Part shown: positions 1-8,442 of the stretch, piece by piece | Layout: each line of letters opens with the position of its first letter | How positions within the stretch are numbered: the first letter of the stretch is position 1 | Assembly (NCBI RefSeq): GCF_900115295.1 | Contig: NZ_FOVZ01000011.1 | Span: forward strand, 1-64,000 | Source: Sphingomonas sp. OK281 | GTDB lineage: Bacteria; Pseudomonadota; Alphaproteobacteria; Sphingomonadales; Sphingomonadaceae | DNA length: 64,000 nucleotides | Direction of reading: 5' to 3' | The notes under the pieces: generated by a model | Told to the model about the DNA's origin: nothing | What the model saw: only the letters and a program-made list of their open reading frames with translations | Databases searched by the model: none | Position numbers and translations under genes: made by a program

Positions 1-99
1 CGGACGCACATCGGACGCACATCGGACGCACATCGGACGCACATCGGACGCACATCGGACGCACATCGGACGCACATCGGACGCACATCGGACGCACAT
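1..99. repeat. 11-bp tandem repeat array (9 units)
   Basis: Nine identical head-to-tail copies of CGGACGCACAT fill the first 99 bases, ending just before TTGTCGGTCC. The array starts at base 1, so its full length is unknown. The unit does not resemble the origin iterons 2.1 kb away, and no coding reading is supported. A contig that breaks inside a repeat, or a circle cut there, would give this picture (inference). Confidence 0.95.
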
Positions 100-135
100 T
101 GTCGGTCCGGCTTATGTCACTCAAGCCCAATCGTT

Positions 136-507
136 CTAGCTAGCTTCGATACGCCGGCGTATCTCCTGCCTGTCCCCCATTATCAAAAGAGCGTCATTGA
201 TAAATTTCACTAGATTCTGATTCAGATCGACAATGATCCCCCCAAACAGCAATCGCTGATGCCCCGAAAATCCGTCACGGGTTTCCAGCATCAACGTTCT
301 CGCCAATGACACAAACTGCTCAGCTTCTTCAGCCATCCATTCGACATAGACATCCTGAGGTTTGGTCATGTTGGTTGGCCGGTTTAGATTGATTGCTGTC
401 ATCTCCAAACACAGGAGATCCTCGAGTTTGGTCGGACCCGATCCAAGCTGCCGGCATTCACCCAGCCCGCCCAGCAATTCCCGCATTTTCTGTTTTAGAT
501 CGTCCAC
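136..507 (-). CDS. Small hypothetical protein behind a structured leader RNA
   Basis: This 123-residue protein of unknown function starts at a GTG (507) preceded by a strong GAGGAGG ribosome site. The open frame continues upstream to 681, but that part runs through a structured RNA and is unlikely to be translated. The protein is mostly helical and acidic, with EEAEQFVSLARTLMLE in the middle and a charged C-terminus (DRQEIRRRIEAS). No catalytic motif or membrane segment is visible and I do not recognise the family. Its position behind a C4-like RNA suggests antisense or attenuation control, as for phage ant-type genes (inference). Confidence 0.6.
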   Translation of the reverse strand: MDDLKQKMRELLGGLGECRQLGSGPTKLEDLLCLEMTAINLNRPTNMTKPQDVYVEWMAEEAEQFVSLARTLMLETRDGFSGHQRLLFGGIIVDLNQNLVKFINDALLIMGDRQEIRRRIEAS

Positions 508-537
508 CGCGATGCCTCCTCGCTCGGAATGGAGGCA

Positions 538-672
538 TAACCCGGCTGAAAGCCGGGTGTTAGGAACCCTGCACAAGCACAAGGCGCTGCCACCTTTGGG
601 CAAGCCTTGGACATGCGTGACAGCCACCCGGCCGAGAAGCTCTCGACCGGACTTGTGATTATCGGGGTTCCT
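538..672 (-). ncRNA. C4-like structured antisense/leader RNA
   Basis: On the minus strand GGAACCC (from 671) pairs with GGGTTCC (to 563) as a closing stem. Inside are a CCGG-closed hairpin around GAGAGCTTCTC and a CAAGGC/GCCTTG hairpin. A CCCGGCT-GAA-AGCCGGG terminator-like hairpin (541-557) follows. The conserved-looking blocks GTGGCTGTCACGC, TTGCCCAAAGGTGGC and GGTTCCTAACACCCGG resemble the C4 antisense RNA class of P1/P4-like phages and proteobacterial plasmids, recalled from memory and not searched. It sits 30 nt upstream of the gene ending at 136. Confidence 0.5.
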
Positions 673-800
673 ACGCCCCACGGCCGGGATTGACCGAACC
701 GCAGGTCTATGGTCGCAGAAGCGAACGCTTCGGACAAGCTGCTGCGACAGAGACGGACGTATCGACGATCATCACCCCATCGAGCCAGGACGATCCTGCC

Positions 801-1883
801 ATGAGCGATGCGCTTCCAAGTTTCCGCACACCTGCCGAGCAAGCCGCCTACGCTGCCGTCCTGGCTGACCTGGCCGACCGCGATCGGGAAGATGAGGCGG
901 TCATGATCTTCCGCGAGCCGACCGATCCGGACGCGGCAGTGACCGCCGATGCCATGACCCGGGCCGGCAGCGTCAGCGACGATCAATACGCCCGCCTGCT
1001 CGCCGCTGCCGATCGCCTCTATGCTCCACCGCCGGTCACCCGTGCAGTCGCATTCGATGCGTTTGGTACGCTGGTCCATATCGGTCGCAAGCGGCATCCA
1101 TTCGAGCGGCTGATCCGGCAGGCCCGTGACCGGGCAGAGGCCCTGCCCTCGCCGATGGTCCAGCCAATCGGCCTCGCCGACTATGCCGCGGCGCTGGGAT
1201 TGCGGCACCCGGATGCCGAGCTGGCGATGCTGGACGAGGAACTGACGACGATCGCGCTCTACCCCGACACGCTGGATGCGCTGCGTCAAGTCCGCGAGCA
1301 GGGTGTGAGGATCGCTGTCGCCTCGAACCTCGCCCTACCCTACGCGGCCCCGCTGAAAGCCCTCCTGGGCAATCTGGTGGATATCTGGCACTTCTCCTTC
1401 GACGCAGGCGCGATCAAGCCTGACAGGGCGTTCTACGCCGGCCTGACGGCACACCTGGGATGCGAGGCCGGTGAACTGCTGATGGTGGGCGACACCTGGC
1501 GCGATGACATCGTCGGCGCCGTGGAGGCCGGATTACGTGCGCGGTGGGTCGATCGCGAAGGCCGTGCCTCCCACGCCCGCCGCTTCATCGCTGTTCGCAA
1601 ACTTGGTCACGCCTATCCCAATCGCCAGAGAGCTGCGCAAATGACGGAGCTGGAACTTGTCCGTAGCGGCATCGATGCGAACCTTGACCACCTTCATGCC
1701 CAGTGGTGGGCGGTTCGGGCGGGTCTGTTGCGACAGATCCTTACGGATGCCCCGGATGCAGAAAAGGTAGCTGCGACACGCGCGCTGGACGATCATTTTG
1801 ATACTCGTGATCAGGTTGAAGCTAGCCGTGCTCGACTGATGCGAAACGCAATTGCGACTATCGCGGCACGAAAGCATGCCTGA
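801..1883 (+). CDS. HAD-superfamily hydrolase-like protein with N- and C-terminal extensions
   Basis: A 360-residue protein. The HAD core runs from about residue 82 to 260: motif I is AVAFDAFGT with Asp86 as likely nucleophile, motif II lies in IAVASNLALP, and motif IV is GDTWRDDIVGA. The first 80 residues and last 100 residues do not belong to the HAD fold and I cannot assign them. ATG at 801 was preferred to an upstream ATG at 690 because AGGA precedes it and MSDALPSF begins compositionally normal protein. The substrate is unknown. The gene stands alone between the C4-like RNA and the origin region and points away from the former. Confidence 0.75.
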   Translation: MSDALPSFRTPAEQAAYAAVLADLADRDREDEAVMIFREPTDPDAAVTADAMTRAGSVSDDQYARLLAAADRLYAPPPVTRAVAFDAFGTLVHIGRKRHPFERLIRQARDRAEALPSPMVQPIGLADYAAALGLRHPDAELAMLDEELTTIALYPDTLDALRQVREQGVRIAVASNLALPYAAPLKALLGNLVDIWHFSFDAGAIKPDRAFYAGLTAHLGCEAGELLMVGDTWRDDIVGAVEAGLRARWVDREGRASHARRFIAVRKLGHAYPNRQRAAQMTELELVRSGIDANLDHLHAQWWAVRAGLLRQILTDAPDAEKVAATRALDDHFDTRDQVEASRARLMRNAIATIAARKHA

Positions 1884-2228
1884 CGGCCATGGAAGGGGCA
1901 GGAGGCGCGTATCTCGTTTAACGGCTAGCCGGCCCTGAGGAACCTCGGATCGGATCGGATCAGTTTGATCCGCTACCGATGGCGTTTACGCTGCGATTAG
2001 ATTATTTTCGCTTTCGACCACCGGACCACTCCATTCTTAGCGATCCACAAGAGGTCGGTCATCGACCCCCGCATAATGGACAATGCTCGGATACAGGCAC
2101 GACTCAATCCATTTTTCAAAGATATACAAACTCGCTGGTTAGAGGGTTTATAGCTGATGTTAATGAGTTAGGTGGCTTCTTAAAGGGCTTTAACTGCCCT
2201 GTTTTCCGTGAGTTAGCTCGATAACGTT

Positions 2229-2467
2229 GTTCCGGATGTGTCGTCGTTTCGTTCCTAGAGTGTCGACGACTAAGTTCCCGAAGGATCGACTTTGCGTTCC
2301 TGAAGGATCGACCCTTGTTCCTGAAGTGTCGAAGGCTCGTTCGATTGCGTAATTTTTTCGGAGCAATTGAATCAGTTCGGTAAGCTTTGCCCGAAGGGAC
2401 GTTCAATTGCGACAGGTACTCAAGCGTCAAGCGGGAGGGACATTCCCAAGCACGACACTTCGGGAAC
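2229..2467. other. Probable origin of replication (oriV) with 22-bp-spaced iterons
   Basis: Five direct repeats of about 15 bp (consensus GTTCCtGAaGtgTCG) start at 2229, 2251, 2274, 2296 and 2317, a regular period of 21-23 bp or two helical turns. An inverted copy lies at 2453-2467 (CGACACTTCGGGAAC). They sit just downstream of the repA stop, where iterons bound by a RepA-type initiator are expected. The preceding 1884-2228 has an AT-rich stretch and short GATCG repeats near 1950 but no gene I can support. Confidence 0.8.
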
Positions 2468-2550
2468 GGTTGGGCCAGTCTATAGCAATTTTAACGTACT
2501 CGCGCTCCCCTGCCCTCCCGGGGCAGAGCGGTTCGTAAGACGAAGCAGTC

Positions 2551-3750
2551 TTAACGCCCAAGTTCGTGGCGATGCTTTTCATGGTACCGCCGGACAAATC
2601 CGATGAACGCCGCCTGATAACTAACCGGCGTTCGGGCGCTGTCCGCCTCAACCCACGTGCGAAACTCATCGTGCAACGTCTGGTAATCCCAACCCGGGCA
2701 TTCCGCGCGCAGCGTTGCCATCGTTGCGTCGGTGATTTCGCCAGCTGTCGCTCGTGTCGCCAGACTGGTCCGCGACCGTCGCAGCAGCGCTCTTACGTCA
2801 ATCGTCTCATTCGCATCGTTAACCGTCGCAGCGGGGTTGGTTGACGTTGGCCTTGCTGCAGCCTTAGCGCCCCCTGCCCCATGCGCCGCCACGGTCTTCA
2901 GCGGGCGCTCGACATCGCTGCGGCGCTGCATCCGCAGAGATGGCTCGCGTTTGCCAACCGGCGTCTCCAAAGCGAGCGCATAGCCCGGCAGCTCGTTGCG
3001 CTCGACGATCTTAGCGATTTCGAACTTAAAGCGGCGATATTGCCCTTCGGCGCCCGACTTCTCGAACAGCGTCGGCATGGCGATCGCGAAGCCGACCTCC
3101 CCTGCCCCGCCAGCATGCTTGCGCGCGACGCGGTAAAGCCAGCGCTCACGCCCGCCGGTCAGGTCGAAATAGGCACGGTCGATCGACAGCACCCCGCCCT
3201 GCATCATCACGCCTTCCCAGAACCAGTTCGACACCTCGATCGTCATCCCACGCGACCGCTCGGTTTTTTCGTCTACCAGCTGCGTCCAGCCGTCGAGCCA
3301 ACTGAACGTCGCCTCTCGGCGGTTCTCGGCGCGAATGTTGGTCTTGATCGTGGTCGACACCAGCCGGTCGAGCGCCTGGCCGAGCAGCTCATACGCGCGT
3401 CCGGTCGTGGGCCGCCCGATCGCGCGGAGCAGGTCATAGGGCATAAGGTGGAGCTTGCGCGGAACGTCGTTGACTCCGCGCCGGGCCATGTCCGCCAGAA
3501 CGCTCGCGCAATAGATTAATATGTCCGCATCCCAAATCGTCGCCATCCCGTAATCGGGGTTGCCCGAGACGTGCACCCACAACTTGCCGTCGGGGCTATG
3601 ATAATCGATCGGTTTGACGCGCTTCGATTTGGCGAGGCTGAAGAACGGACGCTCCATCATCTCGCGCTGGTCGCGCAGCGGCAGGTCGGCGAGATAGGGG
3701 AGGAGCAGGTCGAACCGTTCGGACACCCTCTGACGATCGGCGCGGGTCAT
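2551..3750 (-). CDS. repA: RPA-family plasmid replication initiator
   Basis: A 399-residue initiator of the RPA family found on sphingomonad plasmids. Family-typical stretches include LLPYLADLPLRDQREMMERP near the N-terminus, ATIWDADILIYCAS, and RRFKFEIAKIVERNELPGY after the winged-helix region. The C-terminal third is Ala/Thr-rich and likely flexible, ending in YRTxH-like helices (FVRRYHEKHRHELGR). It should bind the iterons immediately downstream of its stop codon. It is the last gene of parA-parB-repA, all on this strand, with two parS-like palindromes between parB and repA. This order is analogous to repABC but with an unrelated initiator. Confidence 0.9.
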   Translation of the reverse strand: MTRADRQRVSERFDLLLPYLADLPLRDQREMMERPFFSLAKSKRVKPIDYHSPDGKLWVHVSGNPDYGMATIWDADILIYCASVLADMARRGVNDVPRKLHLMPYDLLRAIGRPTTGRAYELLGQALDRLVSTTIKTNIRAENRREATFSWLDGWTQLVDEKTERSRGMTIEVSNWFWEGVMMQGGVLSIDRAYFDLTGGRERWLYRVARKHAGGAGEVGFAIAMPTLFEKSGAEGQYRRFKFEIAKIVERNELPGYALALETPVGKREPSLRMQRRSDVERPLKTVAAHGAGGAKAAARPTSTNPAATVNDANETIDVRALLRRSRTSLATRATAGEITDATMATLRAECPGWDYQTLHDEFRTWVEADSARTPVSYQAAFIGFVRRYHEKHRHELGR

Positions 3751-3766
3751 GCCGCCACGCCCTGAG

Positions 3767-3784
3767 TGTTTCCCGGGGGAAACA
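3767..3784. promoter_or_regulatory. parS: parS-like centromere palindrome 1
   Basis: TGTTTCCCGGGGGAAACA has perfect 8-bp arms (TGTTTCCC/GGGAAACA). It resembles the chromosomal parS pattern (GTTTC...GAAAC) with a GC core, and lies between parB and repA, 17 bp upstream of the repA start, so ParB binding could also affect repA expression. Confidence 0.8.
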
Positions 3785-3832
3785 TCGTCGGGGCGGCGGC
3801 GGCAACCGTCCGCGTTGATATAAGCCGTAGCA

Positions 3833-3850
3833 TGTTTCCCCGGGGAAACA
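3833..3850. promoter_or_regulatory. parS: parS-like centromere palindrome 2
   Basis: TGTTTCCCCGGGGAAACA is a perfect 18-bp palindrome, 66 bp from site 1 and 3 bp beyond the parB stop codon. Two matching palindromes in the only gap of the partition/replication operon strongly suggest ParB targets. Confidence 0.85.
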
Positions 3851-3853
3851 CGT

Positions 3854-4894
3854 TCACCGCTGCAATCCGCGGCCTTCGGCCTCCAGATGCACTAGCGCCT
3901 GCCGCAGCGCGTCGACCAGCTCGTCGTTCCCGGCGCCCGACCCGGCATGGAGCCGGATCGTCACGCCCTGTCGGTTGCTCGACTGGATGCTGAGCCCAGG
4001 GCGCCCATGCGGCGTGGTCCAGGTGAACGGGGGCGCCGCGTCGGCGGGATCGGTCGACGCCTCGAGCAACCGCCGCAGCACGTCGGCAGCAGGGTAGGGG
4101 GCCGCACCCCGATCGCGCCGTGCGGCCTGTTCACGCGCGAGATCTCGAGCAGCACTTTCAATAGCCTTAGCGGCAACCTTGTCGTCGAGCGCCTGCGCCA
4201 ATGCATAGGCAGGTTTGAGTTGGACGTCGGCGGGGGAGGCGAACGCGGTGATCACCGCGTCGGGGATCTGTGCAACCTTGACCATCTTTGACAGCCAGCC
4301 CTTTGACACCTTGAGCCGCTCCGCCATCCGCGTCAGGTGGTTGCCGTAATGCGCCTTGAGCGCCTCGGCATAATTGCGGGCACGCTCGAGATCTGACACA
4401 TCTTTACGCGCGCGGTTCTCGAGATCGGCGAGCCGGAATGCGGCTTCGTCGTCGAGGTTGGCAACCTGCGCCACGAACTGCATCTCAGGATAGGAATGCG
4501 CGCGTAGCCAGCTGATCGACCAGTGGCGTCGCGTGCCCGCGATTACCTCGAAGTCATGCGCAGGATCGCCGTTGACACGACGTACCACTGCAGGAACCTT
4601 TTGCCCGCCCTCGGCGATGATGGAATCGATCAGCTCGCGGCAGCCTTCTTCTGTCAGATGCTGGTAGCTACGCGCATTACCCGGCCAGATCCGTACGCGT
4701 GCAGGGTCAAGCAGCAGCTGCGTCACTTGTCGCACTTCCCCGCTGGTCACGCGTGCTAGCGCAGTCTCGCGGCTGAGCAGTGTCGTCCCACGCGTCCGTT
4801 CAGGCGCGGGCGGGGCAGGGGGCACGTCGGTGTGAATTTCGGCTGGTTCATCGGCCAGCAAGGCCGCGAGATAGTCGGATTGCTTACGCGCCAT
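3854..4894 (-). CDS. parB: ParB/RepB-type partition protein
   Basis: A 346-residue ParB-like CTPase and centromere-binding protein. The N-terminal ParB domain contains RVRIWPGNARSY (about residue 70) and VIAGTRRHWS, the GxRRxR-box equivalent. The central helix-turn-helix region is MAERLKVSKGWLSKMVKVAQIP. The C-terminal 80 residues likely dimerise. The first 15 residues (MARKQSDYLAALLADEP) match the short ParA-contact segment seen in plasmid ParBs. It lies 62 bp downstream of parA and next to two parS-like palindromes. Confidence 0.92.
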   Translation of the reverse strand: MARKQSDYLAALLADEPAEIHTDVPPAPPAPERTRGTTLLSRETALARVTSGEVRQVTQLLLDPARVRIWPGNARSYQHLTEEGCRELIDSIIAEGGQKVPAVVRRVNGDPAHDFEVIAGTRRHWSISWLRAHSYPEMQFVAQVANLDDEAAFRLADLENRARKDVSDLERARNYAEALKAHYGNHLTRMAERLKVSKGWLSKMVKVAQIPDAVITAFASPADVQLKPAYALAQALDDKVAAKAIESAARDLAREQAARRDRGAAPYPAADVLRRLLEASTDPADAAPPFTWTTPHGRPGLSIQSSNRQGVTIRLHAGSGAGNDELVDALRQALVHLEAEGRGLQR

Positions 4895-4956
4895 GCGGCA
4901 CCTCCCGCATTAAACTTATTAGGAACGTTGCCGCGCAGGACAGCACTAATTCTGGC

Positions 4957-6153
4957 TCACGCGACATGGAGTAGATCCTCCTCGCGTGCGGGCTCGACCC
5001 GGCCCCAGCCTTGCCGGACAAGCTGCTCGATCTGCCCCATGGCCTCGTCAAGATTGGCACGGCAGCGCTTGTGCGTCTTGGGCGTACCAATCGGGCGTTC
5101 AAGTTCGTAGATCGTCATCATCCGCATCGCAGCATGGCTGATCTCGGCGGATTCCAAGATCGGCACCGGGAGTAAGGCTGGACCGAAGCTCTGCTCCATA
5201 ATCGTGCGGACCATCGCATGGCTGGGATCGTTGCTGTCAAACTTCGAGCATATCAGCCGGAGGAAGCTGTATTCGACCTCTATTCCGGCATGCGCGAGCT
5301 GCTGTAGCACCTGGTTCATCATCGACAGAAATTGGACGGTTGAGCAAAAATCGGGCGTCGTCGCGGCGAGCGGGACGAGCAGCGCATTTGCCGCCTGCAT
5401 CACCGCGAGGCTGATCGTCCCGAGAGCAGGTGGGGGATCGAGCAGTACCACGTCGTAATTGCGCGCGAGATCGGCCAGCCCCTGTTTGAGCTTGCGGAAG
5501 CGGGCGGCGAGCACTGACTGCCCGTCGGACCCCGCCGCGGCGAGTTCGTATTCGACGTCGAACAATTCGAGGTTCGATGGGATAAGGTCGACGTTGGGCC
5601 ACGGCGTCGATTTGACCGCATACAGCAGGTCGGCCTGGGTCGGATCGATCGACAGATAGGGGTAGAGCGTCTCTTCTCGTGTGATATTGAAATGGGGGTT
5701 AAATCCAAACAGCGTCGTTGTCGTCGCCTGGCTATCGCAATCGACCACCAGCACACGGTACCCCTGCACCGCGAAATAATGCGCGAGGTGGCAGGTAACC
5801 GTCGATTTGCCCACCCCGCCCTTGAAATTCTGCACTGCAATGATCGCGGGGACATCAAGCGGCGCGCGGGCAGGAGAGGCGCCAAGTACCTCGCGCATCT
5901 GCAGCAGTTCCTCGACCGAATAGCCAAGTCTCCGCCCATTTTCACCCGCCGGGGCAGGGGGGAGGCGACCATCATCCTCGGCCATGCGGATCCGGTTAGT
6001 CGAACAGCCGAGCAATTGCGCCGCCTCGGCGATTCCGAAGCGGACATTGAGGCCCTTCCGGCTTTCGGGCAGGAATGCCTTGCGCCGCAAGCGTTCGATC
6101 ATCCGCTCCCCCGCGTCCGCAAGTTCACCGATATGGTTGACGATGGCATTCAT
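4957..6153 (-). CDS. parA: ParA-family partition ATPase with N-terminal HTH
   Basis: A 398-residue Walker-type partition ATPase. A MerR-like DNA-binding segment (IAEAAQLLGCSTNRIRMAE, about residues 42-60) precedes the ATPase, as in type Ia ParA proteins that autorepress their operon. The deviant Walker A is KGGVGKST (about 115). The Walker A' region is VLVVDCDSQATTT, and Walker B is YDVVLLDPPPALG. It is the first gene of parA-parB-repA. The 70 bp upstream contain TATAAA with a possible TTACGT 18 bp before it, a plausible promoter and self-repression site. Confidence 0.92.
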   Translation of the reverse strand: MNAIVNHIGELADAGERMIERLRRKAFLPESRKGLNVRFGIAEAAQLLGCSTNRIRMAEDDGRLPPAPAGENGRRLGYSVEELLQMREVLGASPARAPLDVPAIIAVQNFKGGVGKSTVTCHLAHYFAVQGYRVLVVDCDSQATTTTLFGFNPHFNITREETLYPYLSIDPTQADLLYAVKSTPWPNVDLIPSNLELFDVEYELAAAGSDGQSVLAARFRKLKQGLADLARNYDVVLLDPPPALGTISLAVMQAANALLVPLAATTPDFCSTVQFLSMMNQVLQQLAHAGIEVEYSFLRLICSKFDSNDPSHAMVRTIMEQSFGPALLPVPILESAEISHAAMRMMTIYELERPIGTPKTHKRCRANLDEAMGQIEQLVRQGWGRVEPAREEDLLHVA

Positions 6154-6722
6154 GAACCGGTCCGATCGCTCATTTGAAGCTTTCGACCGGATTTATAGGC
6201 GAATGGAATTCAAAACGTAAGAGTGCGGTACAAAAAGGTTTAGGATGAATCGGTATCGAGCATTAACGTGCTACGCTGCGATCTTGTAGGTGCCTATCTG
6301 CAAGCCTTACCTCTCACCAGTAAGCAGAAGCGCTACAGCGGATCGCCGTTAGCGACACACACGTAGCGCGCCGCCGCAGCCTTGTCGCGAACGTGCTGAT
6401 TTTCGCGATACGGAAACTGCTGCCGGCCATTGGAATGATATGTACCGAAAACACCCGTTTGTCGCGCATCTGCGATGGCGACAGGGTTTTCCGTCATCCC
6501 TAGTACCTAGCGACGACTTTTGGGACAAAGCCGTCGTAGCAAGTCCAGCCACATCGCGACGATCTACGGGAAAGGCTGTCTGGCGCTCGGCGCCTTCGCG
6601 CGACGGCATAGTGATCGCTCCACCGCCGTCTAGAAAGGGATAAGCTATCGAAAGAGTCTGGGTGACATCGCCTAGCAAAACGATCGATTTCGCTATTGAT
6701 TTCATCATGGTAGGCTGCTTGC
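6154..6722. other. Intergenic region upstream of parA with a resolvase-site-like element
   Basis: No gene is supported here. The minus-strand frame 6349-6732 has no ribosome site and no recognisable protein. The region holds the parA promoter side (6154-6240). Around 6442-6468 lies an element ending GTTTGTCGCGCA, which resembles a sequence at 19493 and the site just before the resolvase gene at 25418. Confidence 0.5.
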
Positions 6723-7808
6723 ATGACCGCATCCGATCGCGCCGAACAGAATCTGATCCTCCGCTGTCCGGAGCCGCTCAATGCGGAAACGCCCCCGGAT
6801 AACCTGATCACGTCCTTCCTGACGCCGCAGGCGAACTTCTACATCCGCAGCCACGGACCTACGCCGGAACTGGCCGACGATCATCGTATAGCGCTGGACG
6901 GCTTAGTCGACCGCCCGCGCTCCTACACGGTTGCCGAACTTCAAACGGCATTTGCGACCCGGACAGTGACCGCGACCATGCAGTGCGCCGGCAATCGTCG
7001 GGCACATCTTCAAGACGTGGAAAAGACTTCGGGCGATCCCTGGGACGTGGGCGCGATCGGCAATGCGGCGTGGACCGGCGTCGCACTGTGCGACGTGCTC
7101 GCCGCAGCCGGCATCCAGGACGGCGCGTCGTTCGTCGGCACTACGGGGGCCGACAACGTGGATGTCGATGGTGAGACAGCACCGTTCGGTGCCTCGATCT
7201 CGATCGCCAAGGCGCTAGAGCCCGACGTGCTGATCGTCTGGGCCATGAATGGCGAGGCGCTGGCCCCCGAACATGGCGCACCGCTGCGGCTCGTCGTGCC
7301 GGGTTATGCGGGCGTTCGTAGCGCCAAGTGGCTGACGCGCATCGAGGTGCGCGATCGCCCGTCCGATGCGCCGATCCAGGCCAAGAACTACAAGCTCTTT
7401 CCGGCATCGGTAGCGAAGGAGGACGCGGACTGGGATCGGGGTCTGACTATCGAGGAGATGCCGCTCAATGCTGCGATCTGCGCGCCGGTGGACGGCGCGC
7501 ATGTCAGCGCCGGCGCGTGCGAAATCGCGGGTTATGCGGTCGCCTTCGGCCGAGCGGTCTCGCGCGTCGAGGTCTCCGTCAATGGCGGCACCGACTGGCT
7601 GCAGGCGGAACTGACTGCAAAACCCGATGCGCCTTGGAGCTGGACGCAGTGGCACGTCACGGTCGATCTGTCTCCCGGACTCCACGTCCTGATCGTGCGC
7701 GCCGTTGACGGTGCCGGGCAGATGCAGCCCGAACGGCCCGAGGCGATCTGGAACTTCGCCGGCTATCTCTCGACTGCCTGGCATCGCATCGCCGTTACCG
7801 CTGGCTGA
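6723..7808 (+). CDS. Sulfite-oxidase-family molybdopterin oxidoreductase (no signal peptide)
   Basis: A 361-residue protein with the oxidoreductase molybdopterin-binding domain (about residues 30-230) and a C-terminal Mo-co dimerisation domain (about 235-355). The Mo-ligating cysteine is Cys88 in TATMQCAGNRRAHL, and PGYAGVRSAKWLTRIEV matches the family. There is no heme domain and no Tat or Sec signal, so it is probably cytoplasmic, unlike the SorA copy at 11676. Its stop overlaps the start of a DUF202 gene (TGATG), so the two are translationally coupled. Sulfite is the family substrate. The actual substrate and electron acceptor are not shown by the sequence. Confidence 0.85.
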   Translation: MTASDRAEQNLILRCPEPLNAETPPDNLITSFLTPQANFYIRSHGPTPELADDHRIALDGLVDRPRSYTVAELQTAFATRTVTATMQCAGNRRAHLQDVEKTSGDPWDVGAIGNAAWTGVALCDVLAAAGIQDGASFVGTTGADNVDVDGETAPFGASISIAKALEPDVLIVWAMNGEALAPEHGAPLRLVVPGYAGVRSAKWLTRIEVRDRPSDAPIQAKNYKLFPASVAKEDADWDRGLTIEEMPLNAAICAPVDGAHVSAGACEIAGYAVAFGRAVSRVEVSVNGGTDWLQAELTAKPDAPWSWTQWHVTVDLSPGLHVLIVRAVDGAGQMQPERPEAIWNFAGYLSTAWHRIAVTAG

Positions 7809-8248
7809 TGGACGCGCCGCACGACGCCGATCGGGCCCATGCGAAGCTGGCGGAGAGCGCGAGCAAGCTGAAGGACAGCGCAGTCCAGCAGGTGGACAGC
7901 GCCGACCGTCGCACAGAGCTTGCCGCGGACCGCACAATCCTCGCCGGCGAACGCACCTATGCTGCCTGGGTACGTACCGGACTGGCGGCGCTCGCTTCCG
8001 GTATCGGCGCGCGCGCGCTGCTCAAGGACGTCGTGTTCCCGTGGCTGGCGACGGCGACCGGGACCATGCTGATCTTGTTCAGCGCCTTTTGCTTCGCCGC
8101 TGCGGTGTGGCGAGAGATGGGCGCAGGCGCCCCGCCGCCACGACCGGACATCAAGCGCCTGCCAGCGACGTTGCTCCTAGTGATGAACGGGTTTCTCATG
8201 CTCGTGTCACTGGCCGCGCTCGTCGGCATCTGGACGGCACGCTCGTAG
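7808..8248 (+). CDS. DUF202 (YidH-family) small membrane protein
   Basis: A 146-residue inner-membrane protein with the DUF202 signature LAADRTILAGERTYAAWVRTGLA, followed by three hydrophobic segments (about residues 55-75, 80-97 and 120-142). Its function is unknown in the family. The start codon overlaps the stop of the sulfite-oxidase-like gene. A paralogue at 23842-24279 shares the same core and follows an anion permease, so both copies accompany anion metabolism here. An IS element lies 170 bp downstream. Confidence 0.85.
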   Translation: MDAPHDADRAHAKLAESASKLKDSAVQQVDSADRRTELAADRTILAGERTYAAWVRTGLAALASGIGARALLKDVVFPWLATATGTMLILFSAFCFAAAVWREMGAGAPPPRPDIKRLPATLLLVMNGFLMLVSLAALVGIWTARS

Positions 8249-8442
8249 CAGCCATCCCTAGGTTTGCTGCGAGCCGATCAGACCCCGCAGCGCATCCGCG
8301 GCTTTCGTGCGGTATCACCCCCTTGTGACGAAGCCCAAAAACGACGTGGGCCAAAGCCGATCGGTCCCGCATGCAGCGTACCCGGGGTCGGTACATAATA
8401 ACGGGCTTAGATAGACTGACGTGCTCCCCAAAGCTCTACCGG

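Noticed and set aside
1..99. CRISPR array
   Set aside because: Units are 11 bp with no spacers and no cas genes.
1979..2669. Several small frames across the origin region
   Set aside because: They run through regularly spaced iterons and lack ribosome sites and protein-like composition.
6349..6732. 127-residue minus-strand frame upstream of parA
   Set aside because: No recognisable protein, no ribosome site, and it overlaps the start of the molybdoenzyme gene on the other strand.
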